This document shows positions 44,413 to 52,665 of a stretch of DNA of 64,000 nt, one piece after another. Position 1 is the first letter of the stretch. Each line of letters starts with the position of its first letter. A program made the position numbers and the translations under genes. This DNA is from Secundilactobacillus silagei JCM 19001. GTDB taxonomy: Bacteria; Bacillota; Bacilli; Lactobacillales; Lactobacillaceae. The stretch covers positions 62,001-126,000 of the forward strand of contig NZ_BCMG01000003.1 of NCBI RefSeq assembly GCF_002217945.1, written 5' to 3'. The notes beneath the pieces were generated by a model. That model worked only from the letters and a program-made list of their open reading frames with translations. It was not told the DNA's origin and searched no databases.

Positions 44413-45264
44413 TTAAGCCTTTTTAGTCACCACGCCAACTTCAAAGTCAGCCGTGATCTTAGTCAGTCCTTGTTCAAGAATATCGTCTTTACGCCCGGCA
44501 GCTTGCCAGGTCAACGGGGTCATTTCAAACAGTGCCTTAAACAATTCCGGGGTCAATTTGAATTCATAATGGACTGGTGTAAAGTCCACGTGACCGTAAT
44601 GTTCAATAAAGTGTGACTTCACTGGTGTATTATCATAAGTTGCATGCTGTCCTTCTGGATAGACAAGTGCTCGCAACTCTTTCAAATACTCATGATTAGG
44701 AATAACTTTAATCAGCTTACCACCGGATTGTAAAACCCGGTCAAATTCTTGGTAATTCGCCGGCGATAAAATATTGACAATAGTAGTAACTTGTTGATCT
44801 GCGAACGGCAGCTGGGCCAGATCCCCTACCATGAACAGTGGCTGCGGCTCATTGACCACACCAGAGCCTGCGATATTGATGGCGGGTTTTGAAATATCCA
44901 GCCCAACGTAGGCGTCGTTAGCATTTTGCTGGGCTAACCACTTAGTCGTCGTGCCTTCACCACAGCCGGCATCAAGTACTAACCCACCATGACGGATTTG
45001 CTGAACGACTGCCTGTAACATCGGTTCAAAAAATCCAGCCGTCAGCATCTGCCGTCGATAACGTAGCATTTCATCCGTATATTCAGTTTTTACCGGCGCG
45101 TTGATCATAAACAACGTGCCCTTTTTGGAAATATCAAAACTATGGCCGTTTTTGCATTGAACCGTTGCATCAGTCACAGCAGTAATCCCACCACCACAAA
45201 CGGGACACTGAAACTGCTGCTGATGCTGAGCTACAAATTGACTCGTTAACTCTGTCTTTTTCAC
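44413..45264 (-). CDS. rlmA: 23S rRNA (guanine-N1) methyltransferase, RlmA family
   Basis: 283 residues from GTG at 45264, with GGAGG five bases upstream; an ATG at 45276 overlaps the stop of the upstream gene (TAATG) and contains that Shine-Dalgarno site. An N-terminal zinc finger (CPVCGG...CKNGHSFD, about 20-45) and SAM motif VLDAGCGEGTTT (about 95), with ILSPANYQEFDRVL, are typical. Family members methylate G745 or G748 of 23S rRNA; the Gram-positive RlmA(II)/TlrB type modifies G748 and alters tylosin and telithromycin sensitivity. It is co-transcribed with an MFS exporter, which suits a drug-response unit. Confidence 0.88.
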   Translation of the reverse strand: MKKTELTSQFVAQHQQQFQCPVCGGGITAVTDATVQCKNGHSFDISKKGTLFMINAPVKTEYTDEMLRYRRQMLTAGFFEPMLQAVVQQIRHGGLVLDAGCGEGTTTKWLAQQNANDAYVGLDISKPAINIAGSGVVNEPQPLFMVGDLAQLPFADQQVTTIVNILSPANYQEFDRVLQSGGKLIKVIPNHEYLKELRALVYPEGQHATYDNTPVKSHFIEHYGHVDFTPVHYEFKLTPELFKALFEMTPLTWQAAGRKDDILEQGLTKITADFEVGVVTKKA

Positions 45265-45275
45265 GATGACCTCCA

Positions 45276-46466
45276 TTACGCAATGTGTTTTGGTTTAATT
45301 TTAACAGCAAACGCCAGTAAATACGAGATGGCTAGGAAGCCAGCCACGACCACGTACGGGTAATGGGTATTCATATCTAACAGAGCACCGGACATCAAGG
45401 GGCCAATCACGTTACCAACACTGGTCAATGACATGTTCAGCCCGTTGATCAAGCCCTGGTTCTTAGCGCTTAACTTCGTCAGTAACGTCGTAATCGCTGG
45501 CCGCAACAGGTCAAAGGCCGTGAAAACAAACAGCGTGGCGATGATGACCTCGATCTTGGAGTGTGCAAAAATAATCCAAACGGTACCAGCAAAGGCAAAG
45601 AGAAAGCAGAGGCGAATCAATTTAGTTTCCTGAAAGGCAACCACCAGCCGGTCAAATAACAGGACTTGAAAGAACAGCGAGATCAAGCCATTTAACGTCA
45701 GTACCAGCGCAATGTTGGCGATGCTGAAATGGAAAACTTCGTTCACAAACAGACTGTAAATACTCTCGAATCCCTGCAGGCCAAATGAAGAAACTAGAAT
45801 CAAGACGAATAATAAGATCACTGGTTTGATCATCAGATCATGCCAGTTCCCCTTCATATCGCTCATGTCTTTTTGCAACTGAGCCACGTCGTGATTGGGT
45901 TCTTCAACTTCCGCGTCCTTAGGCAATAGGATCAGCAGAGCAATCGTGCTGATCAGTCCCAAGCCACCCGCAAACCAAAACGGGGTTTTATAACTGATAC
46001 CAGCTAGCAGGCCACCAATCCCGGGGCCTAATATGAGTCCACCACTAAAGGCCGCCGACAGCCAGCCAATGACTTTGGCTCGTTGCCGCTTAGTGGTAAT
46101 GTCAGCCGCCAGCGCCATCCCAGTTGGCGTGACCATGGCAGCCGAAATACCGCCGATCACGCGAGAAACATCAAACATCGACAGATAATTAGTCAGCGCA
46201 AATAGAATTTCAGAAACCGCGTAGAGTGCAAGGCCAATCGCAATAATCGGCTTCCGCCCCACTTGATCAGAGATTCGACCAATAATGGGCGAGGCAATGA
46301 ATTGAGCAAAAGCAAATAAGGCCGTCATGACTCCCATATCAAAGGCCGACAGGTGTAATTGCGTCTTTAAAAAGGGCATTACTGGAATTACCAGCCCGAT
46401 ACCCAGACAAACCAAGAATTCACTCAGAATTAAAATCAAGATGGCACGTTTCACTTTTGCTGACAT
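45276..46466 (-). CDS. MFS multidrug exporter (12 TM)
   Basis: 396 residues from ATG at 46466, with GGGGGG seven bases upstream. Twelve helices. Motif A in loop 2-3 is GRISDQVGRKP, and the helix-5 antiporter motif C region reads FSGGLILGPGIGGLLAG, placing it in the DHA1 drug:H+ antiporters (NorA/Bmr/MdtG-like). It overlaps the start region of the downstream rRNA methyltransferase. An inverted repeat (TATATCAG...CTGATATA) covers its promoter region. The substrate is unknown; a macrolide or related drug is an inference from the neighbour. Confidence 0.88.
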   Translation of the reverse strand: MSAKVKRAILILILSEFLVCLGIGLVIPVMPFLKTQLHLSAFDMGVMTALFAFAQFIASPIIGRISDQVGRKPIIAIGLALYAVSEILFALTNYLSMFDVSRVIGGISAAMVTPTGMALAADITTKRQRAKVIGWLSAAFSGGLILGPGIGGLLAGISYKTPFWFAGGLGLISTIALLILLPKDAEVEEPNHDVAQLQKDMSDMKGNWHDLMIKPVILLFVLILVSSFGLQGFESIYSLFVNEVFHFSIANIALVLTLNGLISLFFQVLLFDRLVVAFQETKLIRLCFLFAFAGTVWIIFAHSKIEVIIATLFVFTAFDLLRPAITTLLTKLSAKNQGLINGLNMSLTSVGNVIGPLMSGALLDMNTHYPYVVVAGFLAISYLLAFAVKIKPKHIA

Positions 46467-46507
46467 ACCAATACCCCCCACGTCGTTTTTGGTCACAAGT
46501 GTTTTAG

Positions 46508-46542
46508 TATATCAGGTTTCTTGCTATATCTCTACTGATATA
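46508..46542. promoter_or_regulatory. Inverted repeat in MFS-rlmA promoter region
   Basis: TATATCAG at 46508-46515 and CTGATATA at 46535-46542, 19 bp apart, with a TATACT hexamer on the minus strand overlapping the left arm. Possible repressor operator; no regulator gene is adjacent. Confidence 0.4.
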
Positions 46543-46547
46543 ACCAT

Positions 46548-46590
46548 AAAAACAGCGGTCGATTTTTAAGCAAATCAACCGCTGTTTTTA
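46548..46590. terminator. Hairpin terminator downstream of the hydroxyacid dehydrogenase
   Basis: AAAAACAGCGGT and ACCGCTGTTTTT form the base of the stem, with GATTT/AAATC above. On the minus strand it lies between the upstream start of the MFS gene and the stop at 46600. Confidence 0.8.
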
Positions 46591-46599
46591 AATTAACCT

Positions 46600-47523
46600 T
46601 TATTTAGTACTTTCAGCAAATTTCGTCTTGATATAATCCGCTGAGATCTGCAGCTTTTTAAGTTCATTTTCAGTTAAGTTCAACTGTAATTGTTCCTGCA
46701 CGCCATCACGACCAACAATCGCTGGATACGAGAGGTAAGTCCCGTATTCTTCACGGTAATTGGAGACTGGTAATTCCGTCTCAGCACCAGATAAAATCGT
46801 GTTAGCCAGGTGAACCGCAGCGGTTGAAACCCCGTAGTTGGTGTACTTTTTAGCGTGGAACACGGTGTAGCCGCCGACCTTTGCTTGGTGGTCTAATTCA
46901 TCGAGGTCAAGGTGCTTTTCCTTGGCAATTTCAGTAATTGGCTTGCCTAACACGCGAACCGTGGACCAAGCCGTAAACTGTGAGTTACCGTGTTCGCCTA
47001 AGTTGTAGCCGACTACCGACCGTGAATCAATGTTTAATTCAGCAGCCACGGCACGCTTCATACGGGCAGAATCCAGTAACGTTCCAGTTCCAATGACATG
47101 ATTTTTAGGCAGACCAGTGACTTCTTGATAAATAGAGGTGATCACATCCACTGGGTTAGTGATCACGACCAGCTTGCCATGGAAACCGGATGCTTTGATC
47201 TGGGCACCGACCTTCTTAGCGGCCTCGCTGGTAAATGGCAGTTCCGCAAAGCGATCGTCATTCGGGTTATCCTGCAATTTAATGTTCCCAACGGCAGAGA
47301 TAATCACATCAGCATCCGCTAATGCTGAATAATCGTTCACAACAATATTCGTATGTACTGGCAAATTAGGCATTGCATCTTCAAAATCTAAGGCATCGGC
47401 TTTCACTTTATCCTCACGTAGATCAATTAAAACTAAGTCATCAGCGAAACCGCTGGCTACAATATAGTGCGCAGCAGCCGCACCGACATTTCCCATACCG
47501 ATAATACCAATTTTTCGAGTCAT
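46600..47523 (-). CDS. L-2-hydroxyisocaproate dehydrogenase (L-lactate dehydrogenase family)
   Basis: 307 residues from ATG at 47523, with AGAGGT upstream; a GTG nine bases earlier is less likely. NAD-binding [17 protein letters not shown]. Catalytic His in GEHGNSQF and Arg in NDDRFAEL. The substrate-loop sequence [18 protein letters not shown] and the [19 protein letters not shown] block match L-HicDH of Weissella confusa better than ordinary lactate dehydrogenase. It reduces branched-chain 2-keto acids to 2-hydroxy acids, ending amino-acid catabolism and regenerating NAD+. Promoter -10 TATAAT on the complement of 47567-47572. Confidence 0.88.
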   Translation of the reverse strand: MTRKIGIIGMGNVGAAAAHYIVASGFADDLVLIDLREDKVKADALDFEDAMPNLPVHTNIVVNDYSALADADVIISAVGNIKLQDNPNDDRFAELPFTSEAAKKVGAQIKASGFHGKLVVITNPVDVITSIYQEVTGLPKNHVIGTGTLLDSARMKRAVAAELNIDSRSVVGYNLGEHGNSQFTAWSTVRVLGKPITEIAKEKHLDLDELDHQAKVGGYTVFHAKKYTNYGVSTAAVHLANTILSGAETELPVSNYREEYGTYLSYPAIVGRDGVQEQLQLNLTENELKKLQISADYIKTKFAESTK

Positions 47524-47601
47524 GTTAAGCACCTCTATTTTCTAATTATTTGTTAATGGTATTGTTATTATACTACCATTTTTAATTAAAAGTTGCGATA
47601 T

Positions 47602-47627
47602 AAAAATGACCACCTCATAGGTAGTCA
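47602..47627 (-). terminator. Terminator of the small membrane protein gene
   Basis: On the minus strand, TGACTACC pairs with GGTGGTCA (one G-U) and five T follow. Confidence 0.75.
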
Positions 47628-47639
47628 CTAAAAGCCGTT

Positions 47640-48020
47640 TTAACGGTGATTATTTTGTTGGTAATAAACAATAATTCCCCAGATACCAGGGATAAGATAC
47701 GCACTGGCACCTAAAAATCCGAGTACGATTAAAACGATTGGCCAAGTGAGATTCTCAACGTCATTTAGCCGCTGAATGGCATAGTAGGCAACGACTTGCA
47801 GAATGATTTTCCAAATTAAAACTGCAATTCCAGCCAGCATGCCAAGCCCAACCATCCAATGGCTCGGCCCCATCATCATACCGCCGCCGATCATAGTACC
47901 GGTCAAGTTAACCGTAAATAATCTGGTAATCCCCATGACAATCATGCCGCCAATAATTAGGACGTTTTCAAGCCACCACACGATCCAGCCCACCAGCTGC
48001 ACTGAACTTTGCTGCTTCAT
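47640..48020 (-). CDS. Small membrane protein, four helices
   Basis: 126 residues from ATG at 48020, with GGAGG nine bases upstream. Four hydrophobic segments (about 8-30, 45-75, 90-112 and the end), with a Gly/Met-rich stretch TMIGGGMMMGPSHW between the first two. It looks like a DUF4064-type protein but I do not firmly recognise the family. It lies 37 bp after the quinone oxidoreductase gene and could be co-transcribed with it. Confidence 0.65.
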   Translation of the reverse strand: MKQQSSVQLVGWIVWWLENVLIIGGMIVMGITRLFTVNLTGTMIGGGMMMGPSHWMVGLGMLAGIAVLIWKIILQVVAYYAIQRLNDVENLTWPIVLIVLGFLGASAYLIPGIWGIIVYYQQNNHR

Positions 48021-48057
48021 TATGACCACCCTCCACTATTGGCTTCATTTTACCGGA

Positions 48058-49005
48058 TTATGGGATAAAAACAATCCGGTTAGTGGTCTGCACCGGCCAG
48101 TTTTCGTGAACCGTGCTGAGTGATAACCCGGTTACCGGTACCTGTAACGTACCAGCCGTTATTAATTTTAAAAGTTCTGGCATGAGTTTTAACATGGTCA
48201 ACCGCGAAAGTGATCCCTGTCCGCTACCAAGTAACGTCAAATTGGTACTGCGAAGCGCTGCACTTGGAAGGTTAAAATCGGCACTGGCTAGTGACCCGAT
48301 TTCAACCCACTTTAATGACTGGCTATGGTCTGCGCGTTGGGTGATGATTCCCACTATGACCCGTTTAGTTACATCACCCCAGAGATAGTCTAATACAACA
48401 TCAACATCGCTAACCGTTGCCAACTGGGCCTTTAAATCCGTGGCCTGCAAATTAATGGTTTGATCTGCACCAATGGTTTTAGTCTCCGCTAACACCTTTT
48501 CATTCCGGCCAACCGCGATAATCGTCTGGGCACCAAAATGACGGCTGATCGTAATCGCTAATTTACCCGCATTGCCGGTAGCCCCGAGAATCATAACTTT
48601 CTTACCTCGAATGGCATCGACACCAAGTCGGCCTTTGATTGCCATGTACGAGGACAACGCTGGGTTAACGGTAGCCGCTACCACGACTGGATCAGTATCA
48701 CCGTTCAACGGTAAAACAAGTCGCTGATCAACAACGGTTTCTTCTGCCAATGCCCCAAAGCCTGGATGGGTAGCGACAAAGTAGACTTTTTGACCAGCCG
48801 CCGTTTCACCAACACCATCTACACCCGGAATTAGTGGTAATTTTTGATCACTAGTATAGTGACTGCCATCCGCTTGCGCCAGCACCCGCTGGTTAACACT
48901 GGCGGCTAATACCCGCACCTTCACTTCATTATTATTTGGTTCTGGTAAGACAACTTCTTGAAATACGGGTACCTGTTTAAAATCTGTTACAACTGCTGCT
49001 TTCAT
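48058..49005 (-). CDS. Zinc-independent quinone oxidoreductase (MDR family)
   Basis: 315 residues from ATG at 49005, with AAGGGG nine bases upstream; upstream codons in the open frame lie in the operator region. Medium-chain dehydrogenase fold: N-terminal GroES-like domain (VKVRVLAASVNQRVL, PLIPGVDGVGE) and Rossmann motif VMILGATGNAGKLAI. Structural zinc cysteines are absent. It probably reduces quinones or reactive carbonyls with NADPH. Divergent from a MarR-type regulator with three shared palindromic sites, so it is likely induced by an electrophile or aromatic compound. Confidence 0.88.
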   Translation of the reverse strand: MKAAVVTDFKQVPVFQEVVLPEPNNNEVKVRVLAASVNQRVLAQADGSHYTSDQKLPLIPGVDGVGETAAGQKVYFVATHPGFGALAEETVVDQRLVLPLNGDTDPVVVAATVNPALSSYMAIKGRLGVDAIRGKKVMILGATGNAGKLAITISRHFGAQTIIAVGRNEKVLAETKTIGADQTINLQATDLKAQLATVSDVDVVLDYLWGDVTKRVIVGIITQRADHSQSLKWVEIGSLASADFNLPSAALRSTNLTLLGSGQGSLSRLTMLKLMPELLKLITAGTLQVPVTGLSLSTVHENWPVQTTNRIVFIP

Positions 49006-49042
49006 CGTTAATGACCCCTTTTTAAGTTTAATTTGAATTTTA

Positions 49043-49106
49043 ATTACCGGTAATGTAAAATGAGTATACAATCAATTACCAGTAATGTAAATAGATTACT
49101 AGTAAT
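49043..49106. promoter_or_regulatory. Three palindromic operators in divergent promoters
   Basis: ATTACCGGTAAT (49043-49054), ATTACCAGTAAT (49075-49086) and ATTACTAGTAAT (49095-49106), centres 32 and 20 bp apart. The first lies in the spacer of a plus-strand promoter (TTGAAT 49033-49038, TAAAAT 49056-49061). The second lies in the spacer of a minus-strand promoter (TTTACA, complement of 49086-49091; TATACT, complement of 49063-49068). Binding would shut both promoters. Confidence 0.82.
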
Positions 49107-49129
49107 ATTTTTTTGGAGGCTACTTAAAT

Positions 49130-49621
49130 ATGACGACTGAACAAACTGTAATTGCCTTAAGACAGGCGATTTCAAGCATTGAAGATCACCGTAAAGATTT
49201 TCATCACGTCCTCGAAACAGAAATGATCAACGATCCGCGATTAACTGATGAGCAACTGCTGGTCCTTAAAAAGAACCGTTTCAATCACTCAGAAGTTGAG
49301 ATTCTCAGCCTCGTTAATCAGAAAACGGAACTGCCATATAAGACTTTGACCACCCAAGTCACCTTCTCACAGGGAATGCTGTCGCGCTACATTACTAAAT
49401 TACTCAAGGCTGATTTACTGACCAAAGTGACCCTACCGGATAATAAAAAAGCCTATAATCTTAGGATTACGGCTACGGGTGCAATACTGGCAGACCTGCA
49501 TGATCAGCTGCACGTTAAGGAACGCAAACTGTATGCGGCAGCGCTGGCACAGTTTTCTGAGGCTGATTTGGCAACGGTGCTGGCGGTTTTGAAAGCTGTA
49601 GGTGAGGTTCGGTTGGATTGA
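49130..49621 (+). CDS. MarR-family transcriptional regulator
   Basis: 163 residues. A winged-helix core at about 60-125 (FNHSEVEILSLVN, LTTQVTFSQGMLSRYITKLLKADLL, wing VTLPDNKKAYNLRITATG) with helical dimer arms on both sides. The start is ATG with TTGGAGG upstream. Divergent from the quinone oxidoreductase, with three palindromes of its presumed recognition sequence between them; self-repression and repression of the oxidoreductase are expected. No redox cysteine is present, so it is more likely ligand-responsive than thiol-based. Confidence 0.88.
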   Translation: MTTEQTVIALRQAISSIEDHRKDFHHVLETEMINDPRLTDEQLLVLKKNRFNHSEVEILSLVNQKTELPYKTLTTQVTFSQGMLSRYITKLLKADLLTKVTLPDNKKAYNLRITATGAILADLHDQLHVKERKLYAAALAQFSEADLATVLAVLKAVGEVRLD

Positions 49622-49643
49622 GGCTGTTTAGGCTATCTAGCCA

Positions 49644-49860
49644 AAACGTGCTCCAAGTGGCTTGCCCCGGCCGTATAAGTCAAAAAAACAGGTGACCAGT
49701 CACAGTTCGACTGGGATACTTTTCAAATTTTACCTAGCTGAAACGTGCTCCAAGTGGCATGCCCCGGCCGTATAAGTCAAAAAAATGATGATACCCCAGT
49801 CAAAGTTCAACTGGAGTATCATCATTTTTTCGTCTTATACTCTGGGGCAAAACGCCACTT
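49644..49860. repeat. Duplicated hairpin repeat element
   Basis: A 45-bp block (49644-49688 and 49741-49785, one mismatch) is repeated with a 97-bp period. It starts AAACGTGCTCCAAGTGG and ends in a run of A after GTATAAGTC. The second copy continues into a long imperfect palindrome: from AAGTGGCATGCCCC (49752) to GGGGCAAAACGCCACTT (49860), with apex CCCAGT/ACTGGA near 49797-49814. The first copy keeps the apex-like CCAGTC...GACTGG (49696-49713) but has lost the far arm. It also acts as terminator region for the MarR-type and htpX genes, which converge here. Confidence 0.8.
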
Positions 49861-49868
49861 GTCACACT

Positions 49869-50774
49869 CTACATCTTTTCCAACCTATCAATCCGCTCAT
49901 CCATCGGCGGATGGGTATCAAACAGGTGGGTCAACGATTTTTTCTTTTTCATTGGATCCGAAATATACAGTGACGCACTGCTAGGATCCGCCTCTTTCAT
50001 CGGTTCCGCAGTGGAAATTTTTTGTAGCGCCGAGATCAAACCTTGGGGATTACGCGTCAGCTCCACACTGCCGGCATCCGCCAAATACTCGCGGTTACGC
50101 GACAGCGCCATCTGCGCCAAGGTTGCCGCAATGGGGCCTAAAATCACCAGCAGGATTGAAACGATCAGCATCACGATCTGCAAAACGTTGCCGCTATCAT
50201 TATCATTGTCGCGCCGGCGATTACTGCCACCGCCCCACCAGAAGAAATTACCTGCTAGATTGACCATACCGGTAATTGCCGCTGCCAAAGCCAGCGCAAT
50301 CGTCTGCAGCCGGATATCGTAGTTGCGCACGTGGGTCATTTCATGGCCCATAACCCCTTCCAGTTCCTCACGGTTGAGTCGCTCCATTATGCCAGACGTG
50401 GCTGCCACCGCGGCGTGCTGCGGATTATTGCCCGTAGCAAACGCATTGGGGCTGGGATCATCAATGATAAAGACTCGCGGCATCGGCACCCGCGCCACCA
50501 TCGCCATATCTTCAATAATGTGCCAGAGTTCCGGTGCCTGCTCTTCTTTGGTAATTTCGTGACCATGGTTCATCGACATCACAATACTGGTTGAATTGCC
50601 GATCATGATGGCGGCGTACACACCCGCAAATACCAGAGCTAAGATGAGTCCGCCCACGTAACTATCAAAGAAGACATACCCAATAGCTGCTCCAATCGCC
50701 AGTACTAAGATGACGAACCCGGTGAGGACATAGACTGTGCGCCGTTTATTCCGCGCAATTTGTTCGTATAGCAT
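49869..50774 (-). CDS. htpX: HtpX membrane zinc metalloprotease
   Basis: 301 residues. Two N-terminal helices (about 14-60), zinc motif HEMTH at 144-148 in [14 protein letters not shown], further helices (about 155-225) and the third ligand Glu in [13 protein letters not shown]48B family; degrades misfolded membrane proteins, active site facing the cytosol. It is preceded by lemA 16 bp upstream, the standard lactic-acid-bacterial pairing. The start is ATG after GCGAGGA. Confidence 0.95.
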   Translation of the reverse strand: MLYEQIARNKRRTVYVLTGFVILVLAIGAAIGYVFFDSYVGGLILALVFAGVYAAIMIGNSTSIVMSMNHGHEITKEEQAPELWHIIEDMAMVARVPMPRVFIIDDPSPNAFATGNNPQHAAVAATSGIMERLNREELEGVMGHEMTHVRNYDIRLQTIALALAAAITGMVNLAGNFFWWGGGSNRRRDNDNDSGNVLQIVMLIVSILLVILGPIAATLAQMALSRNREYLADAGSVELTRNPQGLISALQKISTAEPMKEADPSSASLYISDPMKKKKSLTHLFDTHPPMDERIDRLEKM

Positions 50775-50790
50775 CTATCGTCATCCTCGC

Positions 50791-51354
50791 TTACTTATCA
50801 AAAGAAACCTTTGGTGCTTGTTTTTCTTCTTCGGGAACCTGTAGGTATTCACTGATCTTAAAGTGGTGAATGGAAGCCACAATGTTACTTGGAAACGACT
50901 GAATCTTCAAGTTAAAGCTGGCAACACTTGAGTTATATAGCTGCCGTGAATAGGCAATCTTATTTTCAGTATTCGTCAGTTCTTCCATTAGCTTCGTGTA
51001 TTCTTTATCGGCCTTTAAATCAGGATAGGCTTCTGCCACCGCAAAAATACTCTTCAATGAATTACTCAATTGATCAGAAACCGCCATCGTTTTTTGATGG
51101 TCGTCACCGGAACTATTTACCAGCTGATTTCTTAATCCCACCACTTTTTGAAGGGTGCTTTGTTCGTAATGACTGTACCCCTTAACCGTTTCAATTAAGT
51201 TAGGAATCAAATCGTTACGACGCTTTAATTGAACGTCAATTTGACTCCATGATTCTTGGACGTAGGTCCGGCCCTTGATCAAACCGTTATAGGCGCTGAT
51301 ATAAATGATAATCAAAATAACAACGACCACTGCTGCGATGATCCATGCAATCAT
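50791..51354 (-). CDS. lemA: LemA family membrane protein
   Basis: 187 residues. One N-terminal helix (about 2-25) with a short external end, then a helical coiled bundle: [30 protein letters not shown] is the family hallmark, followed by [10 protein letters not shown] and the [19 protein letters not shown] block. Exact role unsettled; it accompanies HtpX. The start is ATG with GGAGG. Confidence 0.95.
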   Translation of the reverse strand: MIAWIIAAVVVVILIIIYISAYNGLIKGRTYVQESWSQIDVQLKRRNDLIPNLIETVKGYSHYEQSTLQKVVGLRNQLVNSSGDDHQKTMAVSDQLSNSLKSIFAVAEAYPDLKADKEYTKLMEELTNTENKIAYSRQLYNSSVASFNLKIQSFPSNIVASIHHFKISEYLQVPEEEKQAPKVSFDK

Positions 51355-51437
51355 ATTTATTCCTCCGTTTCGACTAGCTTTAAGTTAAGTCCATTTTACC
51401 AGTTCAGCGGGTAATCACCTAATTACAACTTGATATC

Positions 51438-51468
51438 AAAAATGACTCAGCTGCTCACCGAGTCATTT
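51438..51468 (-). terminator. Terminator of the zinc-type dehydrogenase gene
   Basis: AATGACTC pairs with GAGTCATT around an 11-base loop and five T follow on the minus strand. Confidence 0.82.
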
Positions 51469-51474
51469 GTCCAT

Positions 51475-52521
51475 TCAATTATTAGGCCAGCCTTGCAGCA
51501 CGACCTTACCGATCATGTGACCCTGCTCAACCATCTGGTGTGCCTTTTTTAAATTTTCAGCGTTGATTGGCGATAACGTTTTAGTCTTTGTGGAAACCAG
51601 TTCATTGGTATCGATCAGCTGTGCTACCCGATCCAATATCTCGTGCTGCGTCACCATATCAGCGGTCTGGTAATACGACTTAGAAAACATCCATTCCCAG
51701 GCAAAGGTGCCGCGTTTACGACTCATTTTTCTCAAATTGATGGGCTCGTGATTTTCAGTAACTGATGCCATCCGGCCACCTGGTTTGATCAGCTCGCACA
51801 TCTCGTCCCAATGACCATCAATATCATTTAAACCCAAAATGTAATCCACGTACTGGATCCCCAGTTTACGGACTTCGGTAATCAGATCAAGGCGGTGGTT
51901 AACCACGCAATCGGTTCCGTGTGCCTTGGTCCAATCAGTGGTTTCTGGCCGCGAAGCAGTGGCAATCACTTTGAGCCCAGCTAGCTTAGCAAGTTGGGTC
52001 GCAACGGAGCCAACACCGCCAGCACCATTGATGATCAAAATCGTCTTATTGTGATTAGCCGCCACCGGTTTATCAGAATCAAACGGAATCTGTAGCTGTT
52101 CAAATAAGGCTTCATAAGCCGTCAAACTGGTCAACGGCATTGCGGCCGCTGCGTCATCCGCCAAACTGGTTGGCGCGTGGCCCACGATGCGTTCATCGAC
52201 CACTTGGTATTGCGCATCACTGCCTTGTCTAATGAAGGAACCGGCGTAAAAGACCCGTTCGCCAGTCTTAAATAACGTGACGTCACTGCCATGATCGACC
52301 ACCACACCGACCGCGTCCCAGCCAATGATTTTGGACTCGTCCAGCAATTCTTCGCTGGCACCCCGGTCCCAAACATCAGCGGGATTCACGGAAACCGCTG
52401 CCACTTTCACCAGCAGATCATGTGGCTTCATCGTGGGAACCGGCACGGTAATGTCTAGCAAACTCCTATTTTCTGTAATCGGTAGGTGTCGATCAAACCC
52501 AATTGCGCGCATTGTTTCCAT
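51475..52521 (-). CDS. Zinc-type alcohol dehydrogenase-like / NADPH:quinone reductase (MDR family)
   Basis: 348 residues. N-terminal GroES-like domain (DLLVKVAAVSVNPADVWDRG, IIGWDAVGVV) and Rossmann motif ILIINGAGGVGSVATQLAKL. It belongs to the zinc-binding-dehydrogenase branch (TIGR02817-like) by its length and the NLRKMSRKRGTFAWEWMFSK segment, though canonical zinc cysteines are not evident. It probably reduces quinones or enones. ATG at 52521 after GGGGGG; the ATG nine bases later is an alternative. An AACTTT-TT-AAAGTT inverted repeat lies upstream. Confidence 0.88.
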   Translation of the reverse strand: METMRAIGFDRHLPITENRSLLDITVPVPTMKPHDLLVKVAAVSVNPADVWDRGASEELLDESKIIGWDAVGVVVDHGSDVTLFKTGERVFYAGSFIRQGSDAQYQVVDERIVGHAPTSLADDAAAAMPLTSLTAYEALFEQLQIPFDSDKPVAANHNKTILIINGAGGVGSVATQLAKLAGLKVIATASRPETTDWTKAHGTDCVVNHRLDLITEVRKLGIQYVDYILGLNDIDGHWDEMCELIKPGGRMASVTENHEPINLRKMSRKRGTFAWEWMFSKSYYQTADMVTQHEILDRVAQLIDTNELVSTKTKTLSPINAENLKKAHQMVEQGHMIGKVVLQGWPNN

Positions 52522-52551
52522 ACCTACTACCCCCCTACTTAATTTTATGGT

Positions 52552-52565
52552 AACTTTTTAAAGTT
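52552..52565. promoter_or_regulatory. Inverted repeat upstream of the dehydrogenase
   Basis: AACTTT-TT-AAAGTT, perfect 6-2-6, 31 bp before the ATG at 52521. It is of the size of HxlR/MarR operators, but no such gene is adjacent. Confidence 0.4.
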
Positions 52566-52607
52566 TAACTGCAAGCAATATGCTTTGGATTACTTTGAGA
52601 GAAACTT

Positions 52608-52639
52608 AAAAGGTCACTGACAAATTGCCAGTGACCTTT
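52608..52639 (-). terminator. Terminator of the DHA2 exporter gene
   Basis: AAAGGTCACTG pairs with CAGTGACCTTT, T-rich flank on the minus strand. Confidence 0.82.
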
Positions 52640-52665
52640 CGTTATCGAATTCAACTGAATGATAT

